Source: Streptomyces deccanensis (GTDB lineage: Bacteria; Actinomycetota; Actinomycetes; Streptomycetales; Streptomycetaceae). From it: 64,000 nucleotides of DNA. The number at the start of each line of letters is the position of its first letter. Position 1 is the first letter of the stretch. The notes under the pieces are model-generated. The model was given only the letters and a program-made list of their open reading frames with translations. It ran no database searches and was not told the origin of the DNA. Made by a program: the position numbers and the translations under genes. Below are positions 1 through 8,650 of the stretch, in pieces. The stretch covers positions 4,154,001 to 4,218,000 of the forward strand of contig NZ_CP092431.1 of NCBI RefSeq assembly GCF_022385335.1. The letters are read 5' to 3'.

Positions 1-1936
1 GGCGGCGCACGACGAGGAGTCCGAGGCCGAGGAGCAGCGCGATGGGCCACACGATCGGGGTGAACGCGGTGGTGATCGTCAGCAGCAGCGCGTACGCCCA
101 GGTGGCACGCCAGCTGCCGCGCGCCCCCGTGCTGTTCGCGAGCCCGGCGGCCGCGGCGCCCGCGCGGGCGATGAGGGGCAGCAGGATCGCGAGGACGGCG
201 GTGCCCAGGCGGCCGGTGGCGAGCGCGCCGGTGACGGCGGGCAGGAAGGCGTACACGATCGCGGCCCAGGCGCGCAGCAGCCGGGACTCGACCAGCGGGC
301 GCGAGGCGAAGTACGCGGTGAAGCCGGCCAGCGGCACGGAGGCGACGAGGAGCACGGTGACCGCGAGCCCGGTCGAGCCGAACAGCAGCGAGGCGAGCAT
401 GGCCACGATGGCCAGGTACGGCGGGGCGGCCTCGGCGCCGCCCGCGCCGACCGGGTGCCAGGCGTCCAGGTAGCGCGACCAGAGCTCGGCGGAGTCCGCG
501 GGGGCGGGCAGCAGGGTGCCGCCGGCCAGCGCGCCGCCGCCGAGCAGTTCACGGCAGGCGACGAGCGAGGCGAGCAGCAGGAGGGCGAAGAGGACGGGGC
601 CGGGGGCGCGGGCGATGCGCTTGAGCCGGGCGAACTGCTCGACCTGGAGGAACTCGGCGTCGTCGTCGCCGGGGCCCGACTCGATGGCGCCGCCGTGCCG
701 TCCGGCAGGGGAGGTCTCGGCGTCGGTACGGCCGAACAGATCGCCGGCGGCCTGTTCGAGGGTGGCCCGGACGGTCGCGCCGGGCGGCGGGAACAGTGGC
801 CGCAGCTCGCCCTTGTCCAGCTGTGAGCGGCCTCGTCTGCGCCGCCCGGCGATGATCCGCTCGGGCCGCAGCAGCAGGCTCAGCAGGCCCCGGATCTCGT
901 CGACGGCCTGTCCGGGGACCTTGCCGACGAGGTACGCGACGATCCTGAGCAGGGTACCGAGGACGATGCGCAGCAGCACCCAGGGGAGCTGCGCCGTACG
1001 GGAGTTGACGAGGAGGGTGTAGACCGCGCCCGCCTTGTCGACCATGTGCGGGGAGGCGGCGCTGCGGCCCACGCAGTCGACGGTGCGGCGCTCGCGCGAG
1101 GAGGCCTCGGCGTGCCGGACGACGGCCTCGGGGGCGACGAGGACGCGGTGCCCGGCGGCGGTGGCGCGCCAGCACAGGTCCACGTCGTCCCGCATGAGGG
1201 GCAGTCGGCGGTCGAAGCCGCCCAGCTCCTCGAAGACGTCGCGGCGGATCAGCATGCCGGCGGTGGACACGGCGAGGCTGGGCTTGACGTGGTCGTGCTG
1301 TCCCTGGTCCTGCTCGCGGCGGTCCAGGCCGGTCCAGCGGCGGCCGGAGGGGGCGATGGTGACGCCGACCTCCAGCAGCTGACGGCGGTCGTACCAGCCG
1401 CGCAGCTTGGGGCCGACGACGGCGACGTCGTCGCGGCCCAGCTCGCGTTCGTTCTCCACGACGCGCAGCAGCTGGGCGAGGGCGTCGGGTTCGGGGGCGC
1501 AGTCGTCGTGCAGCAGCCACAGCCATTGGACCGGCTCCCCGTGGGGGAGTTCGGGCATGTCGTACGCGTCGTCGCGCCAGCTGCGGGTGACCGGGTCCCA
1601 GCCGCTGGGGCGCCGCAGGTAGGCGAGGTCGTCCTGGGTGAGGACGCCCGCGGTGCGGTTGGCCTCCTCGACGGCCTGGCCGAAGCCGGTGCGTCGGGCG
1701 AGGTGCAGCACACGGTCCGCGCCCAGGGCGTCGGAGAGGAGCCGGGCGGAGTCGTCCGCGCTGCCGGTGTCGGCCGCCATGGCGCTCTGCACGGGGCGCT
1801 CCTGGCCGAGCAGCCCGGCGAGCGCGTCGGGCAGCCAGCGGGCGCCGTCGTGCGCGACGAGGACCGCGGTCACCACGTGACGCGGGAACTCAGGAGCGGC
1901 GTCCTGGTGAGCTGAGGTGTGGCTGTGCACGGACAT
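1..1936 (-). CDS. Membrane-bound family 2 glycosyltransferase (3' end outside window)
   Basis: Begins at the ATG at 1936 and reads without a stop to position 1, so at least 645 residues are seen and the C-terminus is missing. The first 300 residues are a GT-A family 2 domain: VTAVLVAHDGARWLPDAL at the start, a DDCAPEPDAL metal-site region near 130, then LMRDDVDLCWRA around 240. Behind it come hydrophobic segments (VLFALLLLASLVA near 430 and several near 500-645), so it is an integral membrane enzyme. Family members transfer sugars from nucleotide or polyprenyl donors during cell-envelope polymer synthesis; the acceptor cannot be read from sequence. It lies downstream of whiB on the same strand, about 200 bp away, a pairing I remember as conserved in Streptomyces. 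Confidence 0.9.
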   Translation of the reverse strand, partial: MSVHSHTSAHQDAAPEFPRHVVTAVLVAHDGARWLPDALAGLLGQERPVQSAMAADTGSADDSARLLSDALGADRVLHLARRTGFGQAVEEANRTAGVLTQDDLAYLRRPSGWDPVTRSWRDDAYDMPELPHGEPVQWLWLLHDDCAPEPDALAQLLRVVENERELGRDDVAVVGPKLRGWYDRRQLLEVGVTIAPSGRRWTGLDRREQDQGQHDHVKPSLAVSTAGMLIRRDVFEELGGFDRRLPLMRDDVDLCWRATAAGHRVLVAPEAVVRHAEASSRERRTVDCVGRSAASPHMVDKAGAVYTLLVNSRTAQLPWVLLRIVLGTLLRIVAYLVGKVPGQAVDEIRGLLSLLLRPERIIAGRRRRGRSQLDKGELRPLFPPPGATVRATLEQAAGDLFGRTDAETSPAGRHGGAIESGPGDDDAEFLQVEQFARLKRIARAPGPVLFALLLLASLVACRELLGGGALAGGTLLPAPADSAELWSRYLDAWHPVGAGGAEAAPPYLAIVAMLASLLFGSTGLAVTVLLVASVPLAGFTAYFASRPLVESRLLRAWAAIVYAFLPAVTGALATGRLGTAVLAILLPLIARAGAAAAGLANSTGARGSWRATWAYALLLTITTAFTPIVWPIALLLGLGLLVVRR

Positions 1937-2139
1937 CGAGGTACGGGCCCCGGTTCGATGGACTGCGGTGGACGTCTGTGTCCGGCGGGGACAGCGGGAC
2001 GTCTCGGACGAGGGCCCACACTAACGGCTGAGCAGCAAGGCGGCCCGCCGCCTGTGGACAACCCACGCGCGACGGGCCGGACATGTTCGGTTGTTTCTGT
2101 TCGACTGTTCCCGGGACGGGCCGGATGTTCCGGGACGGG

Positions 2140-2403
2140 TCAGACGGCCGCTTTCTTGAGGCGGCGGCGCTCGCGCTCCGACAGGCCGCCCCAGATGCCG
2201 AACCGCTCGTCGTTGGCGAGGGCGTATTCGAGGCATTCGGAGCGGACCTCGCAGGCGAGGCAGACCTTCTTGGCCTCGCGGGTCGAGCCGCCCTTCTCGG
2301 GGAAGAAGGACTCGGGATCGGTCTGGGCGCACAGCGCGCGCTCCTGCCAGCCGAGTTCCTCGTCCGCGTCGTCGACCAGCAGTTGCTGCACGAGCTCGGT
2401 CAT
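2140..2403 (-). CDS. whiB: WhiB sporulation regulator (Wbl iron-sulfur protein)
   Basis: An 87-residue Wbl protein matching, as far as I remember, the S. coelicolor WhiB sequence. Four cysteines that bind the [4Fe-4S] cluster are present (C25, C48, C51, C57, with the CLAC and SEC pattern), followed by the GIWGG turn (69-73) and a basic tail RRRLKKAAV that contacts DNA. In Streptomyces WhiB works with WhiA to start sporulation septation and stop aerial hyphal growth. The start is supported by GAGGGG a few bases upstream of the ATG. A TTGACT/TGTAAT promoter lies about 100 bp upstream (separate entry). Confidence 0.98.
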   Translation of the reverse strand: MTELVQQLLVDDADEELGWQERALCAQTDPESFFPEKGGSTREAKKVCLACEVRSECLEYALANDERFGIWGGLSERERRRLKKAAV

Positions 2404-2476
2404 GTGCGCCCCTCGTCCGTCTTTCGCGTCCCCGTCGTGCGGCCGTTACCGATTTCGGCTGAACGACACGAGTGAA

Positions 2477-2506
2477 ATTACAAGTGTGCTGCTACGGGCG
2501 AGTCAA
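2477..2506 (-). promoter_or_regulatory. Putative whiB promoter
   Basis: On the minus strand TTGACT (2506-2501) is followed after 18 bp by TGTAAT (2482-2477), one mismatch from the -10 consensus. Transcription from about 2470 would give a 5' leader of roughly 65 nt. The region is AT-rich for this genome. No mapping data are available here. Confidence 0.5.
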
Positions 2507-2793
2507 GCCGAGATCTGCTATTGAGCCCCTTATTCACTCTGCGGAACCAAGGCTATGCGGAAAGTGTTCAAATCGGCATAAACCCTGACAGCAGCGCGGC
2601 CGCAGAGGGGAGTTCTCACCGGATCACCCTTCCTTACGGGGAAAGACGCCCAGGAGTTCGATCTCGTTCCGGCTCGATGCGACTCGCTCGTTCCGGGTTG
2701 TGCGCCATGTGTCCCCGACTCCCCCAGCACAAACCTTTCGCCGCGCGGATACACCGAAAGAGGTGAAGGGGTATCCACATACCGGACCCGAAG

Positions 2794-2822
2794 TTGACAG
2801 CAGAGGTGTGAACCGCTGTGCT
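2794..2822 (+). promoter_or_regulatory. Putative promoter of the Cys-leader/cysteine dioxygenase unit
   Basis: A perfect TTGACA at 2794-2799 is followed 17 bp later by TGTGCT (2817-2822), a weak -10. A start 6-8 nt downstream would fall at about 2829-2830, on the ATG of the short cysteine-rich reading frame, so the transcript may be leaderless. The -10 match is poor. Confidence 0.45.
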
Positions 2823-2829
2823 TGTGGGC

Positions 2830-2922
2830 ATGCTCGCGCACTTGGCACTCACCTCGACCCGCACCGCCGGGTCCCACGGTGCTGCCCGCTGCCGCTGTAG
2901 CTGTTGCTGTCCCAGCTGTTGA
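2830..2922 (+). CDS. Polycysteine leader peptide upstream of cysteine dioxygenase
   Basis: A 30-codon frame starting MLAHLALTSTRTAGSHGAAR and ending CRCSCCCPSC, with six Cys in the last ten residues. It ends 107 bp before the cysteine dioxygenase start. A TTGACA promoter element sits so that transcription would begin at or next to the ATG; an in-frame GTG at 2824 is the alternative start. Poly-Cys leaderless short ORFs acting as cysteine-responsive attenuators are known in mycobacteria, and similar 'leader peptides' are recognised in Streptomyces. Inference: ribosome stalling at the Cys codons when cysteine is low, versus fast translation when it is plentiful, controls the catabolic gene below. 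A small inverted repeat (GAGCC 2947-2951, GGCTC 2958-2962) lies between them. Confidence 0.7.
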   Translation: MLAHLALTSTRTAGSHGAARCRCSCCCPSC

Positions 2923-3029
2923 GCTTCACCCGCTCCGGCTGCCACTGAGCCCGTCCCGGCTCGGCTGCTGTTCCCCACGCGACACCCAGCCCTCCCCCAC
3001 GCACTCATCGTCGAGGACCACCTCTCTTC

Positions 3030-3527
3030 ATGAACAGCGACAGCGACCTCCAGATCGCCGGCGACCTCCTCGAAGTACCCCACCTCCTCCAGGCGCCGCG
3101 CCAACACCCGGTCACCGTGGCCGAGTTCGTCGGCCTGGCCCGTTCCCTCGCCGACGACCGCTCCCGCTGGGAGCACCTCGTCGAGTACGACGCGACCACC
3201 CGCTGGTACCACCGGCTGCAGACCGGGCCCGGGTACGAGGTGTGGCTGCTGTCCTGGGTGCCGGGACAGGGCACCGGGCTGCACGACCACGGGGGCTCCT
3301 CCGGCGTACTGACGGTGCTCGACGGCACGCTGACCGAGCGCACCGACCGGGGCACGCGCGTGCTCGGCGCGGGCGCGCAGCGGGTGTTCGCGCCGGGCTA
3401 CGCGCACGAGGTCGTCAACGACACGCTGGAACCGGCCGTCAGCCTGCACGTGTACTACCCCGGCCTGACGGACATGCCGATGCACACGAAGGCCTGCGCG
3501 GCGGGGGCGGCGACCGTCACGGCCTGA
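3030..3527 (+). CDS. Cysteine dioxygenase (type I)
   Basis: 165-residue cupin that oxidises L-cysteine to cysteine sulfinate using ferrous iron and oxygen. The iron ligands are visible: H85 and H87 in LHDHGG, and H126 in GYAHEVVN. The second-shell pair H140 and Y142 (SLHVYYPG) aligns with the catalytic His155-Tyr157 of mammalian enzymes. There is no Cys at the position of the mammalian Cys-Tyr crosslink (SSG instead), as is usual in bacteria. The start follows a weak GAGG-containing site. It lies alone, behind the polycysteine leader and ahead of the F420 genes, and is probably controlled by cysteine level through that leader. Confidence 0.93.
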   Translation: MNSDSDLQIAGDLLEVPHLLQAPRQHPVTVAEFVGLARSLADDRSRWEHLVEYDATTRWYHRLQTGPGYEVWLLSWVPGQGTGLHDHGGSSGVLTVLDGTLTERTDRGTRVLGAGAQRVFAPGYAHEVVNDTLEPAVSLHVYYPGLTDMPMHTKACAAGAATVTA

Positions 3528-3634
3528 GCGGCCGCCGGGCCCCTGTCGGCCGACCGCCCCTCGGGAGCGCGCGAAACCGGCCGTGATCGCGGCCGGACGA
3601 CCCGCTGTCGTACCCGCCTGCGAGACTGAGTGCC

Positions 3635-4594
3635 ATGCGCATTGTGGTTCTGGCAGGCGGCATCGGTGGTGCCCGGTTCCTGCGTGGTCTGAAGCGGGCC
3701 GTGCCGGACGCGGACATCACGGTCATCGGCAACACCGGGGACGACATCCACCTCTTCGGGCTGAAGGTCTGCCCGGACCTCGACACGGTGATGTACACCC
3801 TCGGCGACGGCATCAACGAGGAGCAGGGCTGGGGCCGGGCCGGCGAAACCTTCCACCTCAAGGAGGAGCTCGCGGCGTACGGCGTCGGACCCGAGTGGTT
3901 CGGGCTCGGCGACCGGGACTTCGCCACGCACATCGTGCGGACCCAGATGATCGGCGCCGGATATCCGCTGAGCGCCGTCACCGAGGCGCTGTGCGACCGG
4001 TGGAAGCCGGGCGTGCGGCTCATCCCGATGACGGACGACCGCGTCGAGACCCATGTCGCCGTCGAGGTGGACGGCGAGCGCAAGGCGATCCACTTCCAGG
4101 AGTACTGGGTGCGGCTGCGCGCCTCCGTGCCGGCCGAGGCGATCGTGCCGGTCGGCGCCGAGCAGGCGAAGCCGGCGCCCGGGGTGCTGGAGGCGATCGC
4201 CGAGGCGGACGTGATCCTCTTCCCGCCGTCGAACCCCGTCGTCTCGGTCGGCACCATCCTCGCCGTGCCCGGCATCCGGGAGGCGATCGCCGAGGCCGGG
4301 GTCCCCGTCGTGGGCCTCTCCCCCATCGTCGGCGACGCGCCCGTGCGCGGCATGGCCGACAAGGTCCTCGCCGCCGTCGGCGTCGAGTCCACGGCCGCCG
4401 CCGTCGCCGAGCACTACGGCTCCGGGCTGCTGGACGGCTGGCTGGTCGACACGGTCGACGCGGGCGTCGTCGAGCGTGTGGAGGCCGCCGGGATACGGTG
4501 CCGGGCCGTGCCGCTGATGATGACCGACGTGGACGCGACGGCGGAGATGGCGCGTGAGGCGCTGGCGCTGGCGGAGGAGGTGCGGGGGGCGTGA
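3635..4594 (+). CDS. fbiA: F420 biosynthesis: 2-phospho-L-lactate / phosphoenolpyruvate transferase
   Basis: 319 residues, full length for the CofD/FbiA family. It joins the phospho-acid moiety (phosphoenolpyruvyl in actinobacterial FbiA, 2-phospholactyl in archaeal CofD) from its guanosine-diphospho adduct to the deazaflavin Fo, giving dehydro-F420-0 or F420-0. The N-terminal GGIGGARF (8-15) and NTGDD (33-37) are the family's substrate-binding motifs, with [11 protein letters not shown] near 205. The stop overlaps the GTG of fbiB by 4 nt (GTGA), so the two are translationally coupled. F420 serves redox enzymes in Streptomyces primary and antibiotic metabolism. Confidence 0.97.
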   Translation: MRIVVLAGGIGGARFLRGLKRAVPDADITVIGNTGDDIHLFGLKVCPDLDTVMYTLGDGINEEQGWGRAGETFHLKEELAAYGVGPEWFGLGDRDFATHIVRTQMIGAGYPLSAVTEALCDRWKPGVRLIPMTDDRVETHVAVEVDGERKAIHFQEYWVRLRASVPAEAIVPVGAEQAKPAPGVLEAIAEADVILFPPSNPVVSVGTILAVPGIREAIAEAGVPVVGLSPIVGDAPVRGMADKVLAAVGVESTAAAVAEHYGSGLLDGWLVDTVDAGVVERVEAAGIRCRAVPLMMTDVDATAEMAREALALAEEVRGA

Positions 4595-5976
4595 GCGATA
4601 CGCGGGACTCCCGGGAGTCACAGCAAGCGCGGGACCTCGGGGGCGCGTCGGGCGCGGCCTCGGGTGGGGATGGTCTGCCCGGTCCCGCCTACCGGGTCTG
4701 GGCGCCTACGGGGATTCCCGAGGTCCAGCAGGGCGATGATCTGGCCAAGCTGATAGCCGCCGCCGAACCGGGGCTGGCCGACGGGGACGTGGTGCTCGTC
4801 ACCTCCAAGATCGTGTCCAAGGCGGAGGGGCGGGTGGTCGAGGCGGTCGACCGGGAGGCCGCGATCGACGCCGAGACCGTGCGGGTGGTGGCCCGGCGCG
4901 GGGCGCTGCGGATCGTGGAGAACCGGCAGGGGCTGGTCATGGCCGCCGCCGGCGTCGACGCCTCCAACACCCCTTCCGGGACGGTGCTGTTGCTGCCCGA
5001 GGACCCCGACGCCTCCGCGCGGGCGATCCGGGACGGCATCAGGGACGCGCTCGGGGTCGAGGTCGGGGTGCTGGTCACCGACACGTTCGGGCGGCCCTGG
5101 CGCAGCGGGTTGACGGACGTCGCCATCGGTGCGGCGGGTGTGCGGGTCCTCGACGACCTGCGCGGCGGCACCGACGCGCACGGCAATCCGCTCAGCGCGA
5201 CCGTCGTCGCCACCGCCGACGAGCTGGCCGGCGCCGGTGACCTGGTGAAGGGCAAGGCCGCCGGGCTGCCCGTCGCCGTCGTCCGGGGGCTCGGGCACGT
5301 GGTGGCCGAGGACGCCGACGAGGGGACCCGGGCGCTCGTGCGCGGCGCGGCGGACGACATGTTCCGGCTCGGCACCTCCGAGGCCGTACGGCTGGCGGTG
5401 ACCCAGCGGCGCACGGTGCGGGCGTTCACGGACGAGCCGGTCGACCCAGGCGCGGTGCGGCGGGCCGTGGCCGCGGCCGTGACCGCGCCGGCGCCGCACC
5501 ACACGACGCCGTGGCGGTTCGTGCTGCTGGAGTCCGAGGAGTCGCGGGTGCGGCTGCTCGACGCCATGCGGGACGCGTGGATCGCGGACCTGCGGCGGGA
5601 CGGCAAGAGCGAGGAGTCCATCGCGAAGCGGGTGCGGCGCGGGGATGTGCTGCGGCGCGCGCCGTATCTGGTGGTGCCGTGTCTGGTGATGGACGGGTCG
5701 CACGTCTACGGGGACGCGCGGCGGGACGCGGCCGAGCGGGAGATGTTCGTGGTCGCCGCGGGGGCCGGGGTGCAGAACTTCCTCGTCGCGCTGGCCGGGG
5801 AGCGGTTGGGGTCGGCGTGGGTGTCGTCGACGATGTTCTGCCGGGATGTCGTGCGGGAGGTGCTGGGGCTGCCGGAGGGGTGGGATCCGATGGGGGCGGT
5901 GGCTGTGGGGCACGCGGCGGCCGCGCCCGCGGCGCGGGCGGAGCGGGATGCGGGGGCGTTCATCGAGGTGCGGTGA
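4591..5976 (+). CDS. fbiB: F420:L-glutamate ligase fused to an FMN (nitroreductase-fold) domain
   Basis: 461 residues in two domains. Residues about 30-265 are the CofE-type ligase ([11 protein letters not shown] near 70, [12 protein letters not shown] near 165), which adds the gamma-linked glutamates of coenzyme F420. Residues about 270-455 are a nitroreductase-like FMN domain (RRTVRAF at its start, [27 protein letters not shown]); in mycobacteria it reduces dehydro-F420-0. It starts at a GTG overlapping the fbiA stop, so both steps come from one transcript. The N-terminal 30 residues are low-complexity and may not be conserved. Confidence 0.97.
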   Translation: MSDTRDSRESQQARDLGGASGAASGGDGLPGPAYRVWAPTGIPEVQQGDDLAKLIAAAEPGLADGDVVLVTSKIVSKAEGRVVEAVDREAAIDAETVRVVARRGALRIVENRQGLVMAAAGVDASNTPSGTVLLLPEDPDASARAIRDGIRDALGVEVGVLVTDTFGRPWRSGLTDVAIGAAGVRVLDDLRGGTDAHGNPLSATVVATADELAGAGDLVKGKAAGLPVAVVRGLGHVVAEDADEGTRALVRGAADDMFRLGTSEAVRLAVTQRRTVRAFTDEPVDPGAVRRAVAAAVTAPAPHHTTPWRFVLLESEESRVRLLDAMRDAWIADLRRDGKSEESIAKRVRRGDVLRRAPYLVVPCLVMDGSHVYGDARRDAAEREMFVVAAGAGVQNFLVALAGERLGSAWVSSTMFCRDVVREVLGLPEGWDPMGAVAVGHAAAAPAARAERDAGAFIEVR

Positions 5977-6050
5977 CGCGTGAGTGGGGCCGGGCGCCTG
6001 GGGTTCGGGGTGGCTCGGGTCTTGTGGGCGGGTGCGGGTGCGTGTTCGGG

Positions 6051-6086
6051 TGCGTGGGGGCTCTCGCCCAGTTCCCCGCGCCCCTG
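6051..6086. repeat. Intergenic palindromic repeat, half copy
   Basis: Carries the half-arm cgcccagttccccgcgcccct of the dispersed family described in the findings. It lies in the 193-bp gap between fbiB and the DNA glycosylase; the rest of the gap is GT-rich (repeated gggtgcg) and holds no gene. Confidence 0.7.
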
Positions 6087-6169
6087 GGGCGTCACCTGCT
6101 GCGCGGTTCCCCCCGCTCCTGAAAGACCCCTACGCTCATAGGGCGCCCCTCGACAGCTAGGACCTCTTC

Positions 6170-7171
6170 GTGGCCGGACGGTTTCCTCAGCGGCCCACTC
6201 GTACGACCGTGCGGGGTGGGCATGTCGCGGTGCCCGGTGGGGTGCCCCGGCAGGGGGCCGTGGCCGGGCGGCGGCGGAACTGGGTGCCCGAGGGGGCGCT
6301 CGATCTGGGGCTCGTCCTGGGGCCGCTGCGGCGGGGGCCCGGGGATCCGACCTTCCGGGCCACACCGGACGGGTCCGTGTGGCGGGCCACGCGTACGCCG
6401 GTCGGCGCCGGGACGCTGCGGGTCGCGCTGCGGGGCGGGGCCGTCGAGGCGGAGGCCTGGGGGCCGGGTGCCGAGTGGCTGCTCGACCAGGTGCCCACGA
6501 TGCTCGGTGCGTCGGACGAGCCCGAGGCCTTCGCTCCCCGGCATCGGATCGTGGCCATGGCCTGGCGGCGGCGGCCGGGGCTGCGGCTGACGCGGACCGG
6601 GCTGGTGCTGGAGTCGCTGATCCCCTCGGTGCTGGAGCAGAAGGTCACGGCGGACGAGGCGTATCGGGCCTGGCGGCTGCTCGTACGGCAGTTCGGCGAG
6701 CCCGCGCCGGGGCCCGTGCCGGGGCGGATGTGTGTGATGCCCGGGGCACGGGACTGGGCGCTGATCCCGTCCTGGGAGTGGCATCGGGCCGGGGTCGACG
6801 ACAAGCGGGCGTCCACGATCCTGCGGGCGGTGCGGGTGGCGGGGCGGCTGGAGGAGGCCGTGGGGATGTCGCCGGTGGACGCGCGGGCGCGGTTGGAGGT
6901 GGTGCCGGGGATCGGGCCGTGGACCTCGGCGGAGACCGTGCAGCGCAGTCATGGGGCGGCGGACGAGGTGACCGTGGGGGATCTGCATCTGCCGGGGATC
7001 GTGGGGTTCGCGCTGGCGGGGGACCGGGATGCGGACGACTCGGTGATGTTGTCGTTGTTGGAGCCGTATGTGGGGCAGCGGCATCGGGCGGCTCGGTTGA
7101 TTCTGTTGTCGGGGCGGGTGCCGGCTCGGAGGGTGCCGCGGATGCCTCGGGGGGATATCGGGCGGTTGTAG
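6170..7171 (+). CDS. HhH-GPD base-excision DNA glycosylase (AlkA-like)
   Basis: 333 residues beginning at a GTG. The second half has the features of the helix-hairpin-helix/GPD superfamily: an ESLIPSVLEQKVT segment near 150, the hairpin VVPGIGPWTSAETV at about 243-257, and VTVGDLHLPG with D271 at the position of the catalytic aspartate. Such enzymes remove alkylated bases, for example 3-methyladenine. The N-terminal 60 residues are rich in Arg and Gly. It has no FeS-cluster cysteines, so it is not of the MutY/Nth type. It is convergent with the nucleotidyltransferase, and a strong palindrome separates them. Confidence 0.85.
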   Translation: MAGRFPQRPTRTTVRGGHVAVPGGVPRQGAVAGRRRNWVPEGALDLGLVLGPLRRGPGDPTFRATPDGSVWRATRTPVGAGTLRVALRGGAVEAEAWGPGAEWLLDQVPTMLGASDEPEAFAPRHRIVAMAWRRRPGLRLTRTGLVLESLIPSVLEQKVTADEAYRAWRLLVRQFGEPAPGPVPGRMCVMPGARDWALIPSWEWHRAGVDDKRASTILRAVRVAGRLEEAVGMSPVDARARLEVVPGIGPWTSAETVQRSHGAADEVTVGDLHLPGIVGFALAGDRDADDSVMLSLLEPYVGQRHRAARLILLSGRVPARRVPRMPRGDIGRL

Positions 7172-7219
7172 CGCCCCAGCCCCCGGCTGCGCCGCTTGAA
7201 CCGTCGGCAGTCCGTCCGG

Positions 7220-7338
7220 TGGGGGCTGGTCGCGCAGTTCCCTGCGCCCCTGGAAAAGCGGGGCTGCGCCCCAGCTTTTCCAGGCCCGCAGGGCCTGGAG
7301 CTTTTAGGGGCGCGGGGAACTGCGCGAGAAGCCCCACC
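7220..7338. repeat. Complete palindromic repeat with nested hairpins, likely bidirectional terminator
   Basis: The outer arms (about 7220-7251 and 7306-7338) pair gtgggggctggtcgcgcagt with its near complement on the right. Inside are two further perfect inverted repeats: tggaaaagc/gcttttcca around ggggctgcgcccc (7251-7282), and CCAGGCCC GCA GGGCCTGG (7280-7298). It fills the gap between the convergent glycosylase and nucleotidyltransferase genes, so it probably ends transcription from both sides. Confidence 0.8.
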
Positions 7339-7366
7339 CACCCGCACCCGACAACGCACCCCGCAG

Positions 7367-8449
7367 TTACTGGTCCGACGAGAAGCGGAGCGCACCCGTG
7401 GGGATCTGCGCGTCGCACCAGACGCGGACGCCCGTGCGGAGTTCGTTGTCGGCGCCGATGATCGCGCCGTCGCCGACGACCGTGCCGGTGAGGACGGAGC
7501 GTTCGCCTATGCGGGCGCGGGCGCCGATGAGGGAGTCGGTGATGACGGCGCCGGGTTCGACGACCGCGCCGGCCAGGACCGTGCTGCCGGAGACCCGGGC
7601 GCCCTCGCCGACGAACGCGCCCTCGCCCACCACCGTGCCGCCGGTCAGCTTCGCGTCGCCCGCGACCCGCGCGGTGGGGAGGATCAGGCGGTCGCCGCAG
7701 CGGCCCGGGACGGCCGGGGACGGGGCCCTGCCCAGGACCAGGTCGGCGGAGCCGCGGACGAAGGCCGCGGGGGTGCCGAGATCCAGCCAGTACGTGGAGT
7801 CGACCATGCCCTGGAGATGGGCGCCCGCGGCGAGCAGGTCCGGGAACGTCTCGCGTTCCACCGAGACCGGGCGGCCCGCCGGGATCGTGTCGATGACCGA
7901 GCGGCGGAAGACGTACGCCCCCGCGTTGATCTGGTCGGTGACGATCTCCTCGGGGGTCTGGGGCTTTTCGAGGAAGGCGAGGACCCTGCCCGTGTCGTCG
8001 GTGGGGACCAGGCCGTAGGCGCGGGGGTCGGTCACCTGGGTCAGGTGGAGGGAGACGTCCGCGCCGGTCGTCTCGTGGGTGGCGACCAGCCGGCGGATGT
8101 CCAGGCCGGTGAGGATGTCGCCGTTGAAGACGAGGACGGGGTCCTCGGGGCCGGAGTGGAGGTGCGAGGCGGCGTTGCGGATCGCGCCGCCCGTGCCCAG
8201 GGGCTCCTCCTCCGTGACGTACTCGAGGTGGAGGCCGAGGGCGGAACCGTCGCCGAAGTGGGGTTCGAAGACCTCGGCGAGGTAGGAGGTGGCGAGGACT
8301 ATGTGGTCGACACCCGCCGCTCTGGCTCTCGCCAACTGGTGGGTGAGGAAAGGGACTCCGGCCGCCGGGACCATGGGCTTCGGAGTGTGCACCGTGAGCG
8401 GACGCAGCCGGGTACCTCTGCCGCCGACCAGGAGGATCGCTTCTGTCAC
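7367..8449 (-). CDS. Sugar-1-phosphate nucleotidyltransferase (mannose-1-phosphate guanylyltransferase-like)
   Basis: 360 residues from the GTG at 8449 (an ATG 24 codons upstream would add an unconserved tail). The N-terminal signature VGGRGTRLRPLT (8-19), then TPKPMVP, is the nucleotide-binding loop of NDP-sugar pyrophosphorylases. FNGDILTG holds the metal-binding Asp. Residues about 265-345 are left-handed beta-helix hexapeptide repeats (GEGAFVGEGARV, GAVVEPGAVI). Actinobacterial relatives make GDP-mannose for mannosylation of lipids, proteins and polymers, but nucleotide and sugar specificity cannot be read with certainty. It sits close to the envelope-polymer genes. Confidence 0.88.
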   Translation of the reverse strand: MTEAILLVGGRGTRLRPLTVHTPKPMVPAAGVPFLTHQLARARAAGVDHIVLATSYLAEVFEPHFGDGSALGLHLEYVTEEEPLGTGGAIRNAASHLHSGPEDPVLVFNGDILTGLDIRRLVATHETTGADVSLHLTQVTDPRAYGLVPTDDTGRVLAFLEKPQTPEEIVTDQINAGAYVFRRSVIDTIPAGRPVSVERETFPDLLAAGAHLQGMVDSTYWLDLGTPAAFVRGSADLVLGRAPSPAVPGRCGDRLILPTARVAGDAKLTGGTVVGEGAFVGEGARVSGSTVLAGAVVEPGAVITDSLIGARARIGERSVLTGTVVGDGAIIGADNELRTGVRVWCDAQIPTGALRFSSDQ

Positions 8450-8650
8450 CTGTCGTCTCTGCTTCCTGCCGGGACCGGCCGAACTGTCATTCGACCGGCC
8501 AGTGTATGCAGACCGTTCCATGGCGCCTTCGTGGCCGTGCGGAAAGCCGTCGACGTGCGGCGACGCACGTCAACGGCGGTGTCCGTCGAGGGCACGGCGG
8601 GCGTGCCCTCGACCTGTGCGGTGTGTCGTGTCGGAGTGACCTCCGGCCGG

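Noticed and set aside
549..1526. Long Arg/Pro-rich open frame on the minus strand inside the glycosyltransferase
   Set aside because: It is out of frame with the glycosyltransferase that reads continuously from 1936 to 1 with clear family motifs; the composition is that of a GC-bias artefact.
2530..2877. Possible gene between whiB and the leader peptide
   Set aside because: No ribosome site, no recognisable domain and unbiased codon positions; the stretch is better explained as promoter regions.
2634..3485. Minus-strand frame across the Cys leader and cysteine dioxygenase
   Set aside because: It is opposite a gene with complete iron ligands, and it has no family motif.
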